Notes: generated by a model not told the origin, from the letters alone. 64,000 nt of DNA from Hormiphora californensis (GCA_020137815.1 CM035352.1:4389498-4453497); one strand, 5' to 3'; positions 49,038 through 61,624 are shown, numbered from the stretch's first letter. Translations and numbers: made by a program.

Positions 49038-51144
49038 ATGGCGGTGGTGGATAGTGTTGAACTATTGGAGAGACACATCAAGAACATCTTCATTACACAT
49101 GACAATACCCTCATCTCAGAAATGGTAATAACACCAACCCTGCCCCTCCCCTCCACAACAACACCAACCCTGTCCCTCCCCTCCCCATCACCAACCATGC
49201 CCCTCCCCATCACCAACCCTATCCCCCATTACACCCTTCCCAACAACACCAACCCTGTCCCTCCCCTTCCCGACAACACCTTCCCTGTCCCTCCCCTTCC
49301 CGACGACAACAACACCACCCCATTACACCCCGAATTCCCCGATCCCCCAACCCAACACCCCCGTCCCTCATTAAACCCCAATTAGGTATCCCAATTCCCA
49401 AACCTACTTGTGTTACCATCCCTTCTGCCTCCTAAAACTACCTTACTATCGTTTGTTAAGCAGCTCATATTTATTTGTTTGTTTCATCACTGTTTATCGT
49501 CCTGTAGGTGTTAGACACTGAAGCTGAGGAAAGTTTAACTACTAGACGATGGACGAGAAGTATCAGTTCCCTACGTTCCAGTGACAGGCACATGAATTCG
49601 AGCAACTACCAGGGGAGTTACGATATGATCGTAGCTAGCGAGGATAATAGGAAAAACGTAAGTTGGTTGAGCCAACTTTCCCTAACATATCATTATATTT
49701 CCCTAACATTTCTTATTTCCCCTGGTATTTAACCTAACACTTCCCCAATATTTACCCTAACATTTCTTTAACATTTCAGAGAAAGATAGCCCGGGCACCC
49801 TCTGCAACTACCCAAACCCAAGTTGTCTCTCTGGACAGCACTAAAGTAGCAACGCTGACCCCTCTGACCTCTTCTCGCCCCTTCCTTACAATAACACCCC
49901 CTCGACAAAGGGCCGGACAAGCTCTTTCTCGGCTCTCATGGCCAAAACTAGCCACGTTAGGAACCCTTTTGTGCATTATGGACAATATGACGGCTCCCAC
50001 AAATCTCCAAACGGGATCCGATTGAGGATACATCTCACATTTGCGGTGGAGCGGGATCGGACAATTGATGTGCGGGTTGTTTCCAATGCTACTGTTGAAC
50101 AAGCGATAGGGCTCATACTATTTCAATATTGTATTGAGGGCCGGGAACCTGCTCTCTGTAAAACTGAGTCTATCGATGATTACTGTCTGAGGACACCACC
50201 CGGGCGATGATGGAGACGACTCTGATGACGATTATATGACATTGGCACCCCTAACCCCCCGGGACGATCTCAAGAAGTACTGGAGTTACCATTTTGGACA
50301 CAGTTCCCTTCAGCTGGATTTGTATCGAGAGAAAAAGGATGAGAGGATAATAGTTATGATAACATTTGATGATAAAACACATACCCGGTTTCATTTTAAG
50401 AACAGTAAAGTCCCAATGAGAGATGTGTTCACTATGGCAGTTAAAAAGCGGGTTCAGTACCGAGTCATGGCATCGCTCGGTGAGGGTCAGCTATCGGAGC
50501 TAAACACGGCCAGAGAGGAGAAACTGGTGGCCAAATCGAGTAAATGTTATGTATTGGAAAAGTTGGATAAACCAGGGGCCGGGGTAAACCTTGACGCGTC
50601 CTTGGAAGACATGGGTACACTAGATTTCAGGTTGATAAGATTCCACTCCAAACGGACAAGTCAGGTTGAAATGCATGCTGATAGTGTTGTGGGGTATAGT
50701 AGGTTTGAGTCGTTATCATATGAGGTGTTTAACGTTGAAACAAGGAATATGAAGAAGAGGATTGACGTGCAGCTGGGGATATCAGGAGAGAAGATAGAGA
50801 TAGATCCCCTCACCAAGTCGCACCATCTTATGGTACCCTTCAAGGTCCGGGCAGAAACAATTCCATGTGACCACCTGATTCGGTGTTGTAAATTGAGTAC
50901 CACCGAAGCGACGGAGCGGCTTAAACTCAAAATCGAGTATCTGACGGAAAATTTGGAGCTCAAAGAGTATATTTTTAGTACGGCCACAGCGGATGAGGGA
51001 GGGCAAATTAACCGAAAGATAACATTTATCATGAATCAGATATCGAGCAAGATCCGGCAGAACTATCTTCTTAATCAAAAGAAGGTCAGCACTAGTTCGA
51101 AGTTGTCCTCCTTTTTACCCTCTTTTGGCAGTTCGCCAAGGTAG
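49038..51144 (+). CDS. MAPKAP1: SIN1 (MAPKAP1), TORC2 subunit
   Basis: SIN1 recruits AKT/SGK substrates to TOR complex 2 through its CRIM domain and binds phosphoinositide through a PH domain. Exons: 49038-49124, 49508-49657 and a long 49780-51144 (stop TAG). Exon 1 (SVELLERHIKNIFITHDNTL) matches the SIN1 N-terminus. CRIM follows with NPFVHYGQYDG, EQAIGLILFQYCIEGREPAL and the acidic loop DDGDDSDDDYM; then a Ras-binding-like region (KVPMRDVFTMAVKKR, GVNLDASLEDM) and the PH domain (IDVQLGISGEKIEIDPLTK; NYLLNQKK at the end). Two frame changes are needed inside exon 3, one between about 49870 and 49930 and one near 50197-50205 in a C/G run; no intron signals explain them, so they look like assembly indels. 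Fewer exons than in vertebrates. Confidence 0.9.
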
Positions 51145-53760
51145 TCGTGAGTGTCAGGTGTATGTGAGTGTGTGTGTGTGTTGATTTGTTTGTTTTGATT
51201 ATATGTAAATTCTTTTTCATCTGACCTTTAACTGTAAAGATCTGCTTTGATTAACTTATTGATTAATCGACAGGGACAGTTAGTACAATCTGTAGAATTG
51301 TGTGTGTGAACATGTGTGTGAGTGCTTGAGTGATTGTTTTCCCGTTTTTGATATTGATGTTTATTTTTTGTTACGGTTTACCTTTCACTTTTGCCCAAAC
51401 ATCAAAACTTCCGCTTTTTGGTTTGTCCAAGTTTTATTGGGTGGTGTACCAAAAAGAGAAGAAGAGTAAAAGCATAGCTATCGGCAGCAGAAAGAGAGAG
51501 GGAGTGAGAGAGAGGGAGAGAGAGAGATAGAAAAGATAGTCTGTTACTTGATATGATTACAGAGACTTCATACACAGTACACACACACAAAACTATTGGT
51601 GGTCTGTTAGTAATCTCCCTATAGTAATTGGCTCTGAGAGTTATAGGAATGTATGGGGAGGGATATTATATGCCATAACTTATCTATAGGTCCCGGGACA
51701 CAAGGCTTATTACACAACCACAATTATAACCCGCACATCGTCCCTTTACTGCAGGGGTCTAAACTTGGGATCCTTAGACTGTGGGGCGCGCGGCGCGTTT
51801 GTTGCTATGAAAGCACATCACTCAGTCAGCTGTTGTGCGCGGCGTTTGCAAGTGTAGATCCTGATATATTGTATCGCTTGTCAGAACACGCTGTCATATT
51901 ATGTGACAGCACTGACAACTGACAAGCACTAAGCAGGGAGCGGTACAGGACTGTCCTACCCCAGATAGTAGTTAGTCAACTGCCACCTTTCTTTAGTTTG
52001 CACTCTGGTAAGAAATGTTGCCTGTCCTGCTCAGTGAGCAGGTTCGAATTAGTGATGTCATACCCCGTCCCGTTTTCATAATTTATCCTTGGATGAACCA
52101 CTGTCCGCTAACAGCTATACTCTGACTCTTAAGGACCAAGGCTGATGAGCGTCCGTGTGTTACCTGTCTGGCGTCGCCAGGCCCCGTTTTGATTCTCAAA
52201 ACGACAGTGCGCTCAGAGTCGGGTAGCCGCCAGACTAGATCAGTGTGGTGCAAAATGCCAAACGAACGGGTTTTAAAATAAGAATTTGCAATCTAACGGA
52301 TCGTATAAAAATGTGGCTTGAAAGTCAAAAGTGCAGTGTTCATTCACCGAGTTCCTCAGATGGTCCCTGTATTAGGGTTCAACCCTAACGAGAAGGGCTG
52401 CCTCTTATAGCACAGCGCTGATTAACAATAACATCCGATACATAACACAAGCTTCAATTATTTAGTGGCACCTAAATTGTGTCCATAATATTGTAATCTG
52501 CAATCGTTTAATAGTCACACCCAAATTGTGGTATCCTACATAATATAGTTCCGTATATCTTCATGGAAATTGTGGGCTAGGTTCCACCACAGATCGTCTA
52601 CTGTCAAAGTTAGCGCTCCACGGTAGATAAGAACTGGGATCGTGTTCGGTACCGTCCCCAACTGCCTGAGAACAGGTCCATAGCGACTGTGGTACCAATC
52701 GTGGGGGCTTCCGTCGGTTCTTCCTGAGGGCGACCGTGTTAGTTAATTATTATAGGGGAGTTGGGAGGGGTGATAATAGGGTCAAGCCTCAATGCTCTGA
52801 CAGAGGGAATGGGAGGGTCGGTTGTCAAATCTAAAGAATGAACCCGCTGTTACCAGGGACATGCAGAACTTGCAGAAAAGTGGCTAAAACAGATAATTAA
52901 AACAATATGTCGATCTTTGTAACTTTTAGACGACAAGTGAGAACAAGAAGTGAGCCACATAACTCAGCAGATCTACTGACTGGAAACCTCACCTTTACTC
53001 TGGGATGTACAAGTGAGGATGGTGAGGTATATGTTGAGGTTACGGGGAGGTACGGCTGTAGTGCTGCACTGTACGTATTGTAGGACGCTGAGGAGAGAAG
53101 GGATTAGATTCTTTGTACTAACTGAGATTACTACCGGCCAACCTGACATGATGCGGGAACACTGATATGTGTCCCTTGATTAATTCCTGATATACACATG
53201 TGATCTGGAATATACTGCAGCTGCACGGGGTTGAAGTAAAGTCCCATTTTGTAATTGGGCAAATTACCCTGGTTCATACAGAGGTGTTACTCATCTCGAG
53301 TAGAGAACCTGCCGGAGATAATTCGACTTGGATCAAGGTGGAGCTTCTAGTTCATCAACATTCCTGCCTCTAAATGCAATGATACTTCTATTCCTGAAGA
53401 GGAGCTACAACAGTTTCAGTTCTACTTTCTACCTGGTGACAATATCTTATCATGCGAGACAGGAACCAGGAGGAGCGAGTGATTACCAGGAGGAATGAAT
53501 GAGTTATTAAAAAGGCATTAAACAGAGCGCTAGAGGATAATTACTGAGTAGACGGGGGAGGATAATTACTGAGTAGACGGGGGAAAGAAGATGAAAGGGG
53601 GACACTTCAGAGTTGTAATCTACGTTAGAGACTTTGCTTGTATAACATTATTAACTAATTCTACCTCGTATATCCTTTGTTTAAGTACCGCGTATACCCA
53701 CATTTGCTATACAATTATCATCCTTATCGGAATCAATGACACTCACATCCGAAGTGGATA
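51145..53760. other. Gap between convergent SIN1 and T-box genes
   Basis: Begins with SIN1 3' UTR and a short GA array (51485-51530). A CAGGGGTCTAAACTTGGGAT word at 51753 resembles hAT terminal repeats, but no partner was found. A 27-bp unit with GGATAATTACTGAGTAGACG is repeated at 53535-53585. No gene recognised. Confidence 0.4.
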
Positions 53761-53967
53761 CTCAGACTCCCGCTGAGGCCGGCAACCCAATGTTATCCCT
53801 ATTGGGAGACCTGGCAGAACAAACGCCGGGTTGTGCAATGGTCCTATTTCCCCTGTCAGACCATTTCCCCATGTTCTGCGAATCTAGGAACAGGCCAATT
53901 CTCTGACAAAACTTCCCAGTTTCCTACCACTATTCCACTAATATCCCAGTCCTATTATAATACTCAC

Positions 53968-56093
53968 AAGTCCAGTAGGATTCTGTGTGAGGTGTAAAGG
54001 GGGACGTCCACACATCGGAGTAGTTGGGGGCTACAGCAGCTGCAGTTGGTGCTGTTTCGCCCTGAAACCCGTGTAACCCGCCTGTCGTGCTGCTCACTCT
54101 ACCAGCTGAGGGAGAGAGGGAGATATGGGGTTAGAGAGGGTGGGGTTAGAGATATGGGGAGGTATGCAGGGTTAGAGAGGGAGAACGTGGTGTTAGAGAG
54201 GGGCGGGGAGATATGCAAGGGTTGTTGGCAATGGTACTGATAAATCTGGATGTGATTTATTGAATTGATATATAGGGTCACGAGAGCCTAAATCGCAAAA
54301 ATCCATTATATCTGTCCAAATCCCGCCATTATAATGATTATGATAGCACCCCACGACCATCAATGGCAGCTGTGGTGTTTTTTTAGAATACATTTTCGCG
54401 GGTAGGTGCGAACTATGCGACCCGCGATCATAAACACACTAGCTGGTTCCGCCCCGTCGGTTTTCAAAAAGAATGGGGGGAGAGAAGAAGCGGAGAGGGA
54501 AGAAAGGAGAAAAGGGGAAGGAGAGAGAAGAGAGAGAAGAGAGAGAGAAAAAGAAAGGGAGAAGAAAAGGGGAGGAGAGAGGAAAAGAGAGAGAGGAGAG
54601 GAGAAGGGAAAGTAAAAAGAAAAGGGGGAAGGCGGAGGAGGGAGAAAGGGGAAAAGAGAGGAGAGAAGTAGGACTGAAAAAAAAGAGGGGAGGGGGAAAA
54701 AGGAGGAAGGAAACTGGTTTTGGTTTGTTTCAATTTGGAAGAAAATTTTTGGGGGAAACTAACCAAAAATTTTTTAAAATTTGCGGGATGCAGGGAGAAA
54801 AAAAGGGGCTTACCCCAGACCCCCGCTTTAAAGTCGGTCTTCCAAAAAAGGGTTTTTATTTCCCCCAAAACTTTCCCCCTTTTCGTAAGAATTTTTCCTC
54901 CCCAAAAAAGGGAAAAGGGATTGGGGGAAAGGAGAAGGGAGGAGGAAAAAAAAGGAAAGGGGGGGAAAAGGGACAAAAGGAAAGGAGAAGAAGGGGGGGA
55001 AAGGAAAAGGGAAAGTTTTTTGGGGGGTTTTGGGGGAAAAAAAAGGGGGAAAGGGGAGGGAGGGAAAAAAGGGAAAGAGAAAAAAAAGGGAAAATTGGGG
55101 GTTTTTTTTGGGGGGGGGAAAGTTTTTAAAAAAAAAAAAAAAGGAGAAAAATAAAAAAAAATGAGAGGGGGTTTAAAGTCTACCGGGCATGGGGACAGAG
55201 AAAGAGGAATTTCGTTGAAAATTCTATGCGTACCCCCTTTCCCCACTTTTTAAGTTTTACAGTTCATGATTATAGAATAAATGACCCTACTCTCCTAACC
55301 CCTCGGCATTGGGGTGAGTTGTTGAAGTGGGTAAAAGCAGCAGCTCCAGAAACTGGAAAACAGAAAAGTAATAATTGGGTCTTGGGAGACCTACCTTTCT
55401 TTTGCATCGAGGAACCTTGCGAAGGGGGTTAATTTGATTTTGGGGCCGTAATCTCTTCATTTTGGTAGCGTCACGGCTTGAAACGGGTCTCCGCAAAGAA
55501 GTGAAGCCCTCTTGGGCACTGGGGGACCACCCGATATGTGAACCTTGGGTTTGTACTTGTCGTGAGTTAGCATTATCTGAGGGGTAGTGGGGTTTTTTAA
55601 AAATTTCCCCCCTTTTCCCTCTTTCCCCAATTTGGGCCCGTCTGGCAGCGCCTCCCCCCCGTTTTGATCCGACGGCGCTCGATCTGGGACGCCGCCCAAA
55701 GATTTTTTGGGGGACCCCGCCCCCCCCCTCCCCCTTAGGTCGTTTGGGGATAGGCCTTTTTGGGTTAAAGGGCCCTTAAAGTCTAGTGTCATGGGTGGCA
55801 TTATATTCTCGGGGGGATAATTAGAATAACAATGAGATGTATTATGGGATAGAATGTAATTAGTGGGGTATCATGATTCACCATGGGTAAAAGTGTTAGA
55901 AAGTGACAAAGGGGACCGTTTAAAGTGTGGTTTGGTGCAAGAGTGTCAATTAGTTGACGAAAGCTTTTAAAAAGGATTCCACCAATTATGTAGGACTGCA
56001 GTGCCAGCAGAGGGGGCCGTATATAATTAGTTTAAAACAGGATCGTCATTGTTTCTGCACTTAGTCCTTCTGGCCCCTCTCTCCCTCCCAGTC

Positions 56094-56164
<71 letters not shown>

Positions 56165-59100
56165 CTCTTTTTGAGCTAGGTGTATGCACTTAGCGCCTCT
56201 TTCTCGCCCAAGCAAAAGAGCTATCTGGGTGTATAGTGGTCCTTTTATCCCAATCATACTGTTATGACTGCCTGAAGAAAAGGGGAGAGAGGGGGGGGGG
56301 ATCCCCCATTTTTGGTGGGGGTTGCAGATTATATTTGATATTTCCCGATTTAGCCCGTTTTTAAAGAAAGGTTTGGGGTTTCGGATTCATTTGTACTGAG
56401 TTGGTAGGCGACGGAATGATTTTATCCTACCTTCTCCATCTTTTTCCCTTTTTTTAAATGTGACAAGTTTTGACCCTCTCTCTCGACTTTTAGGGGATTG
56501 TTTGCGAGGAAAGGGAGGCAAAAAAAAAGGACGACACAGAGGGTACATGGGCTACACTGTTGCTTTCCATTGTTCCCCTCCCCCACTGTTCTTTTTTGGG
56601 GACCTTTGCTATGTTTTTCCACTCACTCTCCTCCCCTCTCTCTCTCACCTCTCTCTCTCTCCTTCTCCTCTCTCTCTTTTTCCCTCTCTCTCTCTTTTCT
56701 CTTCTTTCTCTCTCTCTACTCTCCATTTTTGTCCCCCATCCAAAAAAGCACCCCCAAAATGACCCCCCGGTTTGGGTCGCTGACTCCATTTGTATCACTT
56801 ACCCCGATACATCACGTCAATGGGGATGGAAAGGGAGAGGGAATGAATAGATAAGTGAAGAGGGAAAGAGAATGGTCTCAGAGCGCCACTTCGCACTGTG
56901 CGAAGACTCAACCAAACCCCCGGGGCCCGGGCACAAAATGTACCTATCCTCTCCTTTGCGGGGAGAGAGAGGAAAAGGGAGGGGAAAAAGGGGGAAAAGT
57001 GGGGAAGGAGAGAGAGAGAGAGAGAAGAAGAGGGGGAGGAGGAAAAGAGGGAGAGAGAGAGGAGGAAAAAAATAAACTGGAACACAAACCCTATGAATGG
57101 GGTGGGGGCACTCATTTTTCATAATTTTATTGATCGTTTATGAACACATTTTTCACAATCCAAAATCTGTAAGGAAGAGTGAAGAGAGGGGAATGGGGAC
57201 CCCCCTTTAAAAAGACGGGAAAAAACAAACAGGGGGACAGCACCACCCAAAATGGACCTGTATACGTGTTTTGGTGCACCGTACAGCCACAAAAGTATGT
57301 TTGGGAAGGGCTAATTTATCGGTTTTCATGATCCGAGTATGCCGATCAGTACCAATATAGGGAAACAATAGGGTTGATTTGAGGTTGATTTGAAAATGAG
57401 AAAGTCAGATGGCACCCCCGTAAATCACGTGTTAACTGCTAGCACCCCCTGGCAGACTAAGATAGAGAGCGAGAGAAGATAGATATAGAGAGCGAGAGAG
57501 TGAGAGAGTGAGAGAAAGAGAAGAAAGCAAACCATAAATATTAAATAAAAGACAAAAAGAAACCAAAAGATACACTTTAAAATGATGAGATTGAGATCGT
57601 GAGATGGGGTTTGAAATCCACTTTATCCCCCCTCCCCCGTTCAGACCCGATTTATTATGATGCACCCCGTGAGGGTGAAAGAAAGGAATGAAACCCCACA
57701 ACTAATACCATAATGACATTCCAATAGTACCCAAACCAAGATTAATTAACTACCTAATTAATTAAGTATTAACTATCAAACACTTCAACCTGTCCTCCTC
57801 CGTTTGTTGTTGTTCGTTTGACTGGAGAAGCTAACATCGGTCATCCAATGTGCACCAAAGTTCGGGGAATCAGGTGGACGTAGACACAGCCGGGGGCTGG
57901 GGGTTCTGGCTTACCTAACCGCCCGGTACCCATTCTCCATTCACATATCTGGAGGAGAGAGAAGGGGGATGTAAGCATGAGGGCGACATTTTATGTCTGA
58001 TAGCTAGCGGCTAAGATAATCACGAAGAGTACCGGATAAAAAACTACTCCAAACTACTTCAAACTAAGACTTATCCAATTGGAGTAGTTTGTAACAAAAA
58101 CTGACCGGATTTTGGTTCCAATTCCGGTTCTGATCCCGGGTCTGGGTGATACCAGGAACCGACTAACAAGTAAACAACCGATCAGAACTCTTTATTTCGG
58201 TCACGCTGACCTGGTTTATCAGCCAATCAGGGACCAGTATTTCCTGATCCCGGGTTGTTACTTACTTCCATCTGTGATTGTCAATTGGGGTGAATCCCAG
58301 GCACAACGAGTACATTCCATGTGGATCCAAACCACTTAGGTTCACCTTCAACACTGGAAACATCCTCCTGTGAAGAGAGAGGGAGACCTTTATAGAGAGT
58401 TAGGGGCGAGAAGAGAACGCTAGAGAGATAGAGTGAGAGAGCGATCGCTAGAGAGAGAGAGAGAGATAGAGATAATAGGCAGAATATAATATATATAGCA
58501 GAGAGAGATAGAGAGAGAGAGAGATAGGGAGAGAGAAGAGAAGGGAGAACATTTATAGAGATTGTAAGGAATAAGCCGTGTGTGAAACGATCCAATATAC
58601 CTATAACAAGCTCCTGCCCCCCTCCCCATTTTGCACCTTTTCAAATATTATATAACACGTGGGCACCCGGGTATTTGCTGATAATTCATATGAAATTTCC
58701 AAGTAGGTACTTAAATTGAGGACCTTCCCTCCCTTATTTAAGCTCCCTTCCCTCTCTTATATTGATTGGGGGACGAATGATCTACGTAGCAATTTGGGAG
58801 AGGTCATCAGATCACTGATTTAAAGTTTTTGAACACGATTATGTCCATCTGGTGGTATCACCCTAGGGTTTGGCAAAACAAACCACCAAGACCCCCCGCC
58901 NNNNNNNNNNNNNNNNNNNNNNNNNNNNNNNNNNNNNNNNNNNNNNNNNNNNNNNNNNNNNNNNNNNNNNNNNNNNNNNNNNNNNNNNNNNNNNNNNNNN
59001 AACAGAGGGTACAGGATGAAAAAGAAAAAACCCGTACAAATGGTTGGGATAAACCCCGTAGAACGAGATGTGAAATTTCGAGCACTCACGGTATAACACA

Positions 59101-60027
59101 TCTCTCGCACATGGTATATAAAACACACACTAGGATCACCGCCCGGTGTTTTTCAATGTATCTAGTTCGATCCGTGTGTCCTTGTCTGTTTCTGATGCTC
59201 TGTAATTCTCTCGTGATTTGAAGGAAAGGGTTTTACAGTGACTCCGCCAGTAGAGCAAAACCCCTGTGCCGCTGAACCCGTCACCCAATTACTCTATCCA
59301 GCTCTGTTCTCTCATGAAAGACAGGGTTTAGTGACTTCGCTACCCTTCAACACACTGATACAGCTCCATTCCAAATCAGACAATTCGCCTTCATTGGAGG
59401 TTAATGACACGATCATAACAGCAGGAACCGACCGGACCAAGTAAACAACCAATCAGAGCTCGTTATTTAGGTCACGTGACTGGTTATCAGCCAATCAGGG
59501 ACCAGTATTTCCTGATTCGGTCGGTTCCTGCATAACAGGAATAGTAATTCTGTTCAAAGTAGAGACACACTTCAAATGATCATCGGCTCACTCTCTACAA
59601 TATTATATGGACCCTAACAAATATAAACAACCAGCAGATAACCACCCAACATATTTCAAACCTCAGCTAAACAACCAACCCGGACCCCATATTCTTACCT
59701 CCCATTCTTGGTGACTACTGACTAAACAACCAACCCGGACCCCAATATTCTTACCTCCATTCTTGGTAACGATCATCTCATTGGTCAGTCGATTGAACCG
59801 AACCCACAGCTCCTTCTCATCTAACTCAGCATGGGGCTGGTCAGGTTTCTGTTCCAGTAGGATACTGTGGGCAGTAGTGGGATCCCCGCTGTTGTCATAT
59901 CAGCTGCTGTGGCATTGTATTGTGGCTCTTCCATCCCAGAGGCGAGGAGAGAGTTTACAGAGAAGGATGCTGCTGCTGCGGCGGGTTGTTTCAGGAACTG
60001 TGAACAAAACGAATTGGCAGTACTCAT
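53968..60027 (-). CDS. T: Brachyury-type T-box transcription factor (frame breaks)
   Basis: T-box factors bind DNA through a ~180-residue domain; Brachyury acts in gastrulation and mesendoderm. Minus-strand exons: 59755-60027, 58266-58367, 57790-57948, 55395-55576 and, with less support, 53968-54089. Exon 1: [10 protein letters not shown] then [19 protein letters not shown] and IVTKNG. Exon 2: [19 protein letters not shown] to DNHRWK. Exon 3: [38 protein letters not shown]. Exon 4: [38 protein letters not shown]. The NEMIVTKNG and YQNEEITA blocks and introns after GGGQ and DAKER favour Brachyury over other T-box classes. Small indels break the frame in exon 1 (near 59885), in exon 3 (a 5-bp TTAGG insertion near 57917 and two more) and in exon 4; the exon 1-2 junction is also out of phase. 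Poor sequence or a pseudogene. The putative last exon reads [20 protein letters not shown] and ends at a GTGAGT donor, so a further exon (perhaps 53762-53851) would be needed. Confidence 0.85.
54470..55250. other. Low-quality purine-rich segment
   Basis: A GA-rich array grades into sequence with runs of A, G and T far longer than elsewhere (for example 54620-55150). This resembles unreliable read ends; the 260- and 218-codon frames here are meaningless. It lies in a T-box intron. Confidence 0.75.
55600..55780. other. Low-quality segment beside T-box exon 4
   Basis: Stretched C, T and G runs start right at the upstream edge of exon 4 (minus) and may account for the frame breaks in that exon. 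Confidence 0.6.
56091..56168. repeat. (CT)n microsatellite
   Basis: About 75 bp of CT dinucleotides in a T-box intron. Confidence 0.95.
56270..57250. other. Low-quality CT/GA-rich intronic stretch
   Basis: Holds an interrupted CT array (56636-56725) and GA array (57005-57065) within sequence that has many stretched homopolymers. No exon is supported. Confidence 0.6.
57460..57520. repeat. GA-rich microsatellite
   Basis: Interrupted GAGAGA repeats in the intron between T-box exons 3 and 4. Confidence 0.8.
58140..58262. mobile_element. Diverged hAT-like MITE copy
   Basis: CAGGAACCGACTAAC, AAGTAAACAACC, TATCAGCCAATCAGGGACCA and GTATTTCCTGATCC follow the order of the intact element at 59422-59530, but the right terminal repeat is lost. 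It ends next to T-box exon 2. Confidence 0.6.
58376..58545. repeat. Interrupted (GA)n microsatellite
   Basis: GA repeats immediately upstream (minus sense) of T-box exon 2, supplying the CT-rich tract before its acceptor. Confidence 0.9.
58901..59000. other. Assembly gap (100 N)
   Basis: Exactly 100 N, a conventional unknown-size gap. It lies in T-box intron 1. Frames running through it are invalid. Confidence 0.99.
59422..59530. mobile_element. hAT-like MITE, 109 bp, with 8-bp target duplication
   Basis: Ends CAGGAACCGACC and its inverse GGTCGGTTCCTG; flanked by CATAACAG on both sides (59414-59421 and 59531-59538). An 8-bp duplication with CA...TG ends is characteristic of hAT elements. 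It contains a CACGTG E-box and a CCAAT-like word (AGCCAATCAG), and sits in T-box intron 1. Confidence 0.85.
59667..59767 (-). repeat. Tandem duplication of the T-box exon 1 donor
   Basis: On the minus strand ACCAAGAATGGAGGTAAGAA and the following 27 bp occur twice, 54-56 bp apart. The first copy encodes the TKNG end of exon 1 with its GTAAGA donor; the second repeats coding end and donor inside the intron. Confidence 0.85.
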
Positions 60028-60059
60028 TAGAAGAACTGTATATATTTAACCGGAACGCT

Positions 60060-60260
60060 GGGAAACAAGTATAACACAGGTGATCAGTGCTCGAAAACAG
60101 CGGCTGTAGTGGGCGAGGAGGGGGTTAGAGTGCTCGATCTGAGAGTGCTCTGTGATTGGCTGGACGTCAGTGCGTTACAAAGTAGTGGGATCACGTGACA
60201 GCGCGCTCTCCTCCAATCGCGTGCTCTCTCCTTACCACCTGTGTGTGTGTTGCTCCTGAA
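60060..60260 (-). promoter_or_regulatory. Probable T-box promoter region
   Basis: Upstream of the T-box ATG (minus) are two CCAAT boxes in opposite orientation (ATTGG at 60155-60159, CCAAT at 60212-60216), a GACGTCA-like CRE (60163-60169) and a CACGTGA E-box (60192-60198), in a GC-richer stretch. Inferred only from motifs and position. Confidence 0.4.
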
Positions 60261-61235
60261 AGAGAGAGAAGGGGAGTTGAGAGGGGGGAGGATCATATAC
60301 TAGCGGAGAGCTGAGCTTAGACGGGATATAGAGGGGTGAAAAATATAATTATCATGGTGATCAGTGCTTGTCTATAATTATCATACTGCATTACCATTAA
60401 GTTGTTATCATCAGTGAACTGGACTATGTGTGGAGAGAGAGAGAGAGGGGTGACTATATATGGTGTGGCCAAAGTAGCGATAGGGTGCTAAAATCCAGGC
60501 ACCCTATAAACCCATTATCACCTCGAATTATGTTACCCACACCGAACTGGTAGTACTGGATTTTGAGCACACGATCAATTCGATTCACATCATGCGATTC
60601 TCATTATTGTATTAGAAAAAGGGTGAGCGGGGGTATCACTTTCTCATTTCTCAGTTCGGTGCGAAGTGTGTGAGTTGTGACAGATGGGCATAAAGTGAGA
60701 CTGAGAGAGATAGATAGAGAGGTATTAATCCATTTAGAACCCCTTCTAGCTACACGTTAGTCGAAGGACTGCTACCCTTACTCAAAGCTGAGCTGGCCAT
60801 TCCATTTCGTTCTGTTTGTATATTTTGCAGTTTACTATCTCCGCCAGTCTTCGTCTGGACTCTGGCACCGCGGATCCAATCTGATGCCGCCAGACAGACC
60901 AGTCTTCAATAACCATCAATGATCGGCAAATACTTTTGTATTACAAACTAGTTTTACGGACAAATCGGTTTGGAACATCAACACGCACTGTGTGGTTACT
61001 TGACTCCAGTACATCTCTTCTTTTAATGTAATATCTCATTGCCCGCCTGGTGAAGATCATCCATCAGAGCGTTGGCCTGACAGAAGAATGAAGATCATGG
61101 AATTTCAGATGGGTAAGGAGCTCGGAAATGAAGCAATTCTTGAGGACGACTAATCTTTGCGCCTCGTTTGATTTCAACAACTATGCTGAATTTACAAATC
61201 ATCGCCCTGAGTTCATTTCTCTCAAGAACACTCTA
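60261..61235. other. Upstream spacer without recognised gene
   Basis: Unique sequence; a hairpin-forming pair (GTCTGG ... CCAGAC) lies near 60850-60900. No exon supported. Confidence 0.4.
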
Positions 61236-61238
61236 TAA

Positions 61239-61242
61239 TCTC

Positions 61243-61319
<77 letters not shown>

Positions 61320-61545
61320 CTCTTTTTCTCTCTCTTTCTACCACTCCAGTAGGTCAGGCCACTCAGTTCAGGGCTCGCTGCCCTGCTCCGAGCCCAGCTC
61401 TCCATCTGCTGCAGGACCGAACGTTGTTGAGCTAATATATGAAGAATAAAATATATCCTGACACTCTGGTACAAGTATTTAAACGTGCGACATTCGCTCC
61501 GTTGTGTCAAATGCGCTCAGCAGGGCAGGACGAGGTTAGAGCGAG

Positions 61546-61601
<56 letters not shown>

Positions 61602-61624
61602 AGAGAGAGAGAGAGAGAGAGAGT

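Noticed and set aside
51750-51790. hAT terminal repeat CAGGGGTCTAAACTTGGG
   Set aside because: No matching inverted end or 8-bp duplication could be found.
54464-55246. 260-codon minus frame and 218-codon plus frame
   Set aside because: Low-complexity Phe/Pro/Ser or Lys/Gly/Glu translations of a poor-quality purine-rich stretch.
57240-57320. Possible T-box segment (minus, PKHTFVAV)
   Set aside because: Only a handful of residues fit, and the true exon with YQNEEITA and FLDAKER is at 55395-55576.
58820-59221. Frames running across the N gap
   Set aside because: They include 33-34 unknown residues; nothing on either side resembles a domain.
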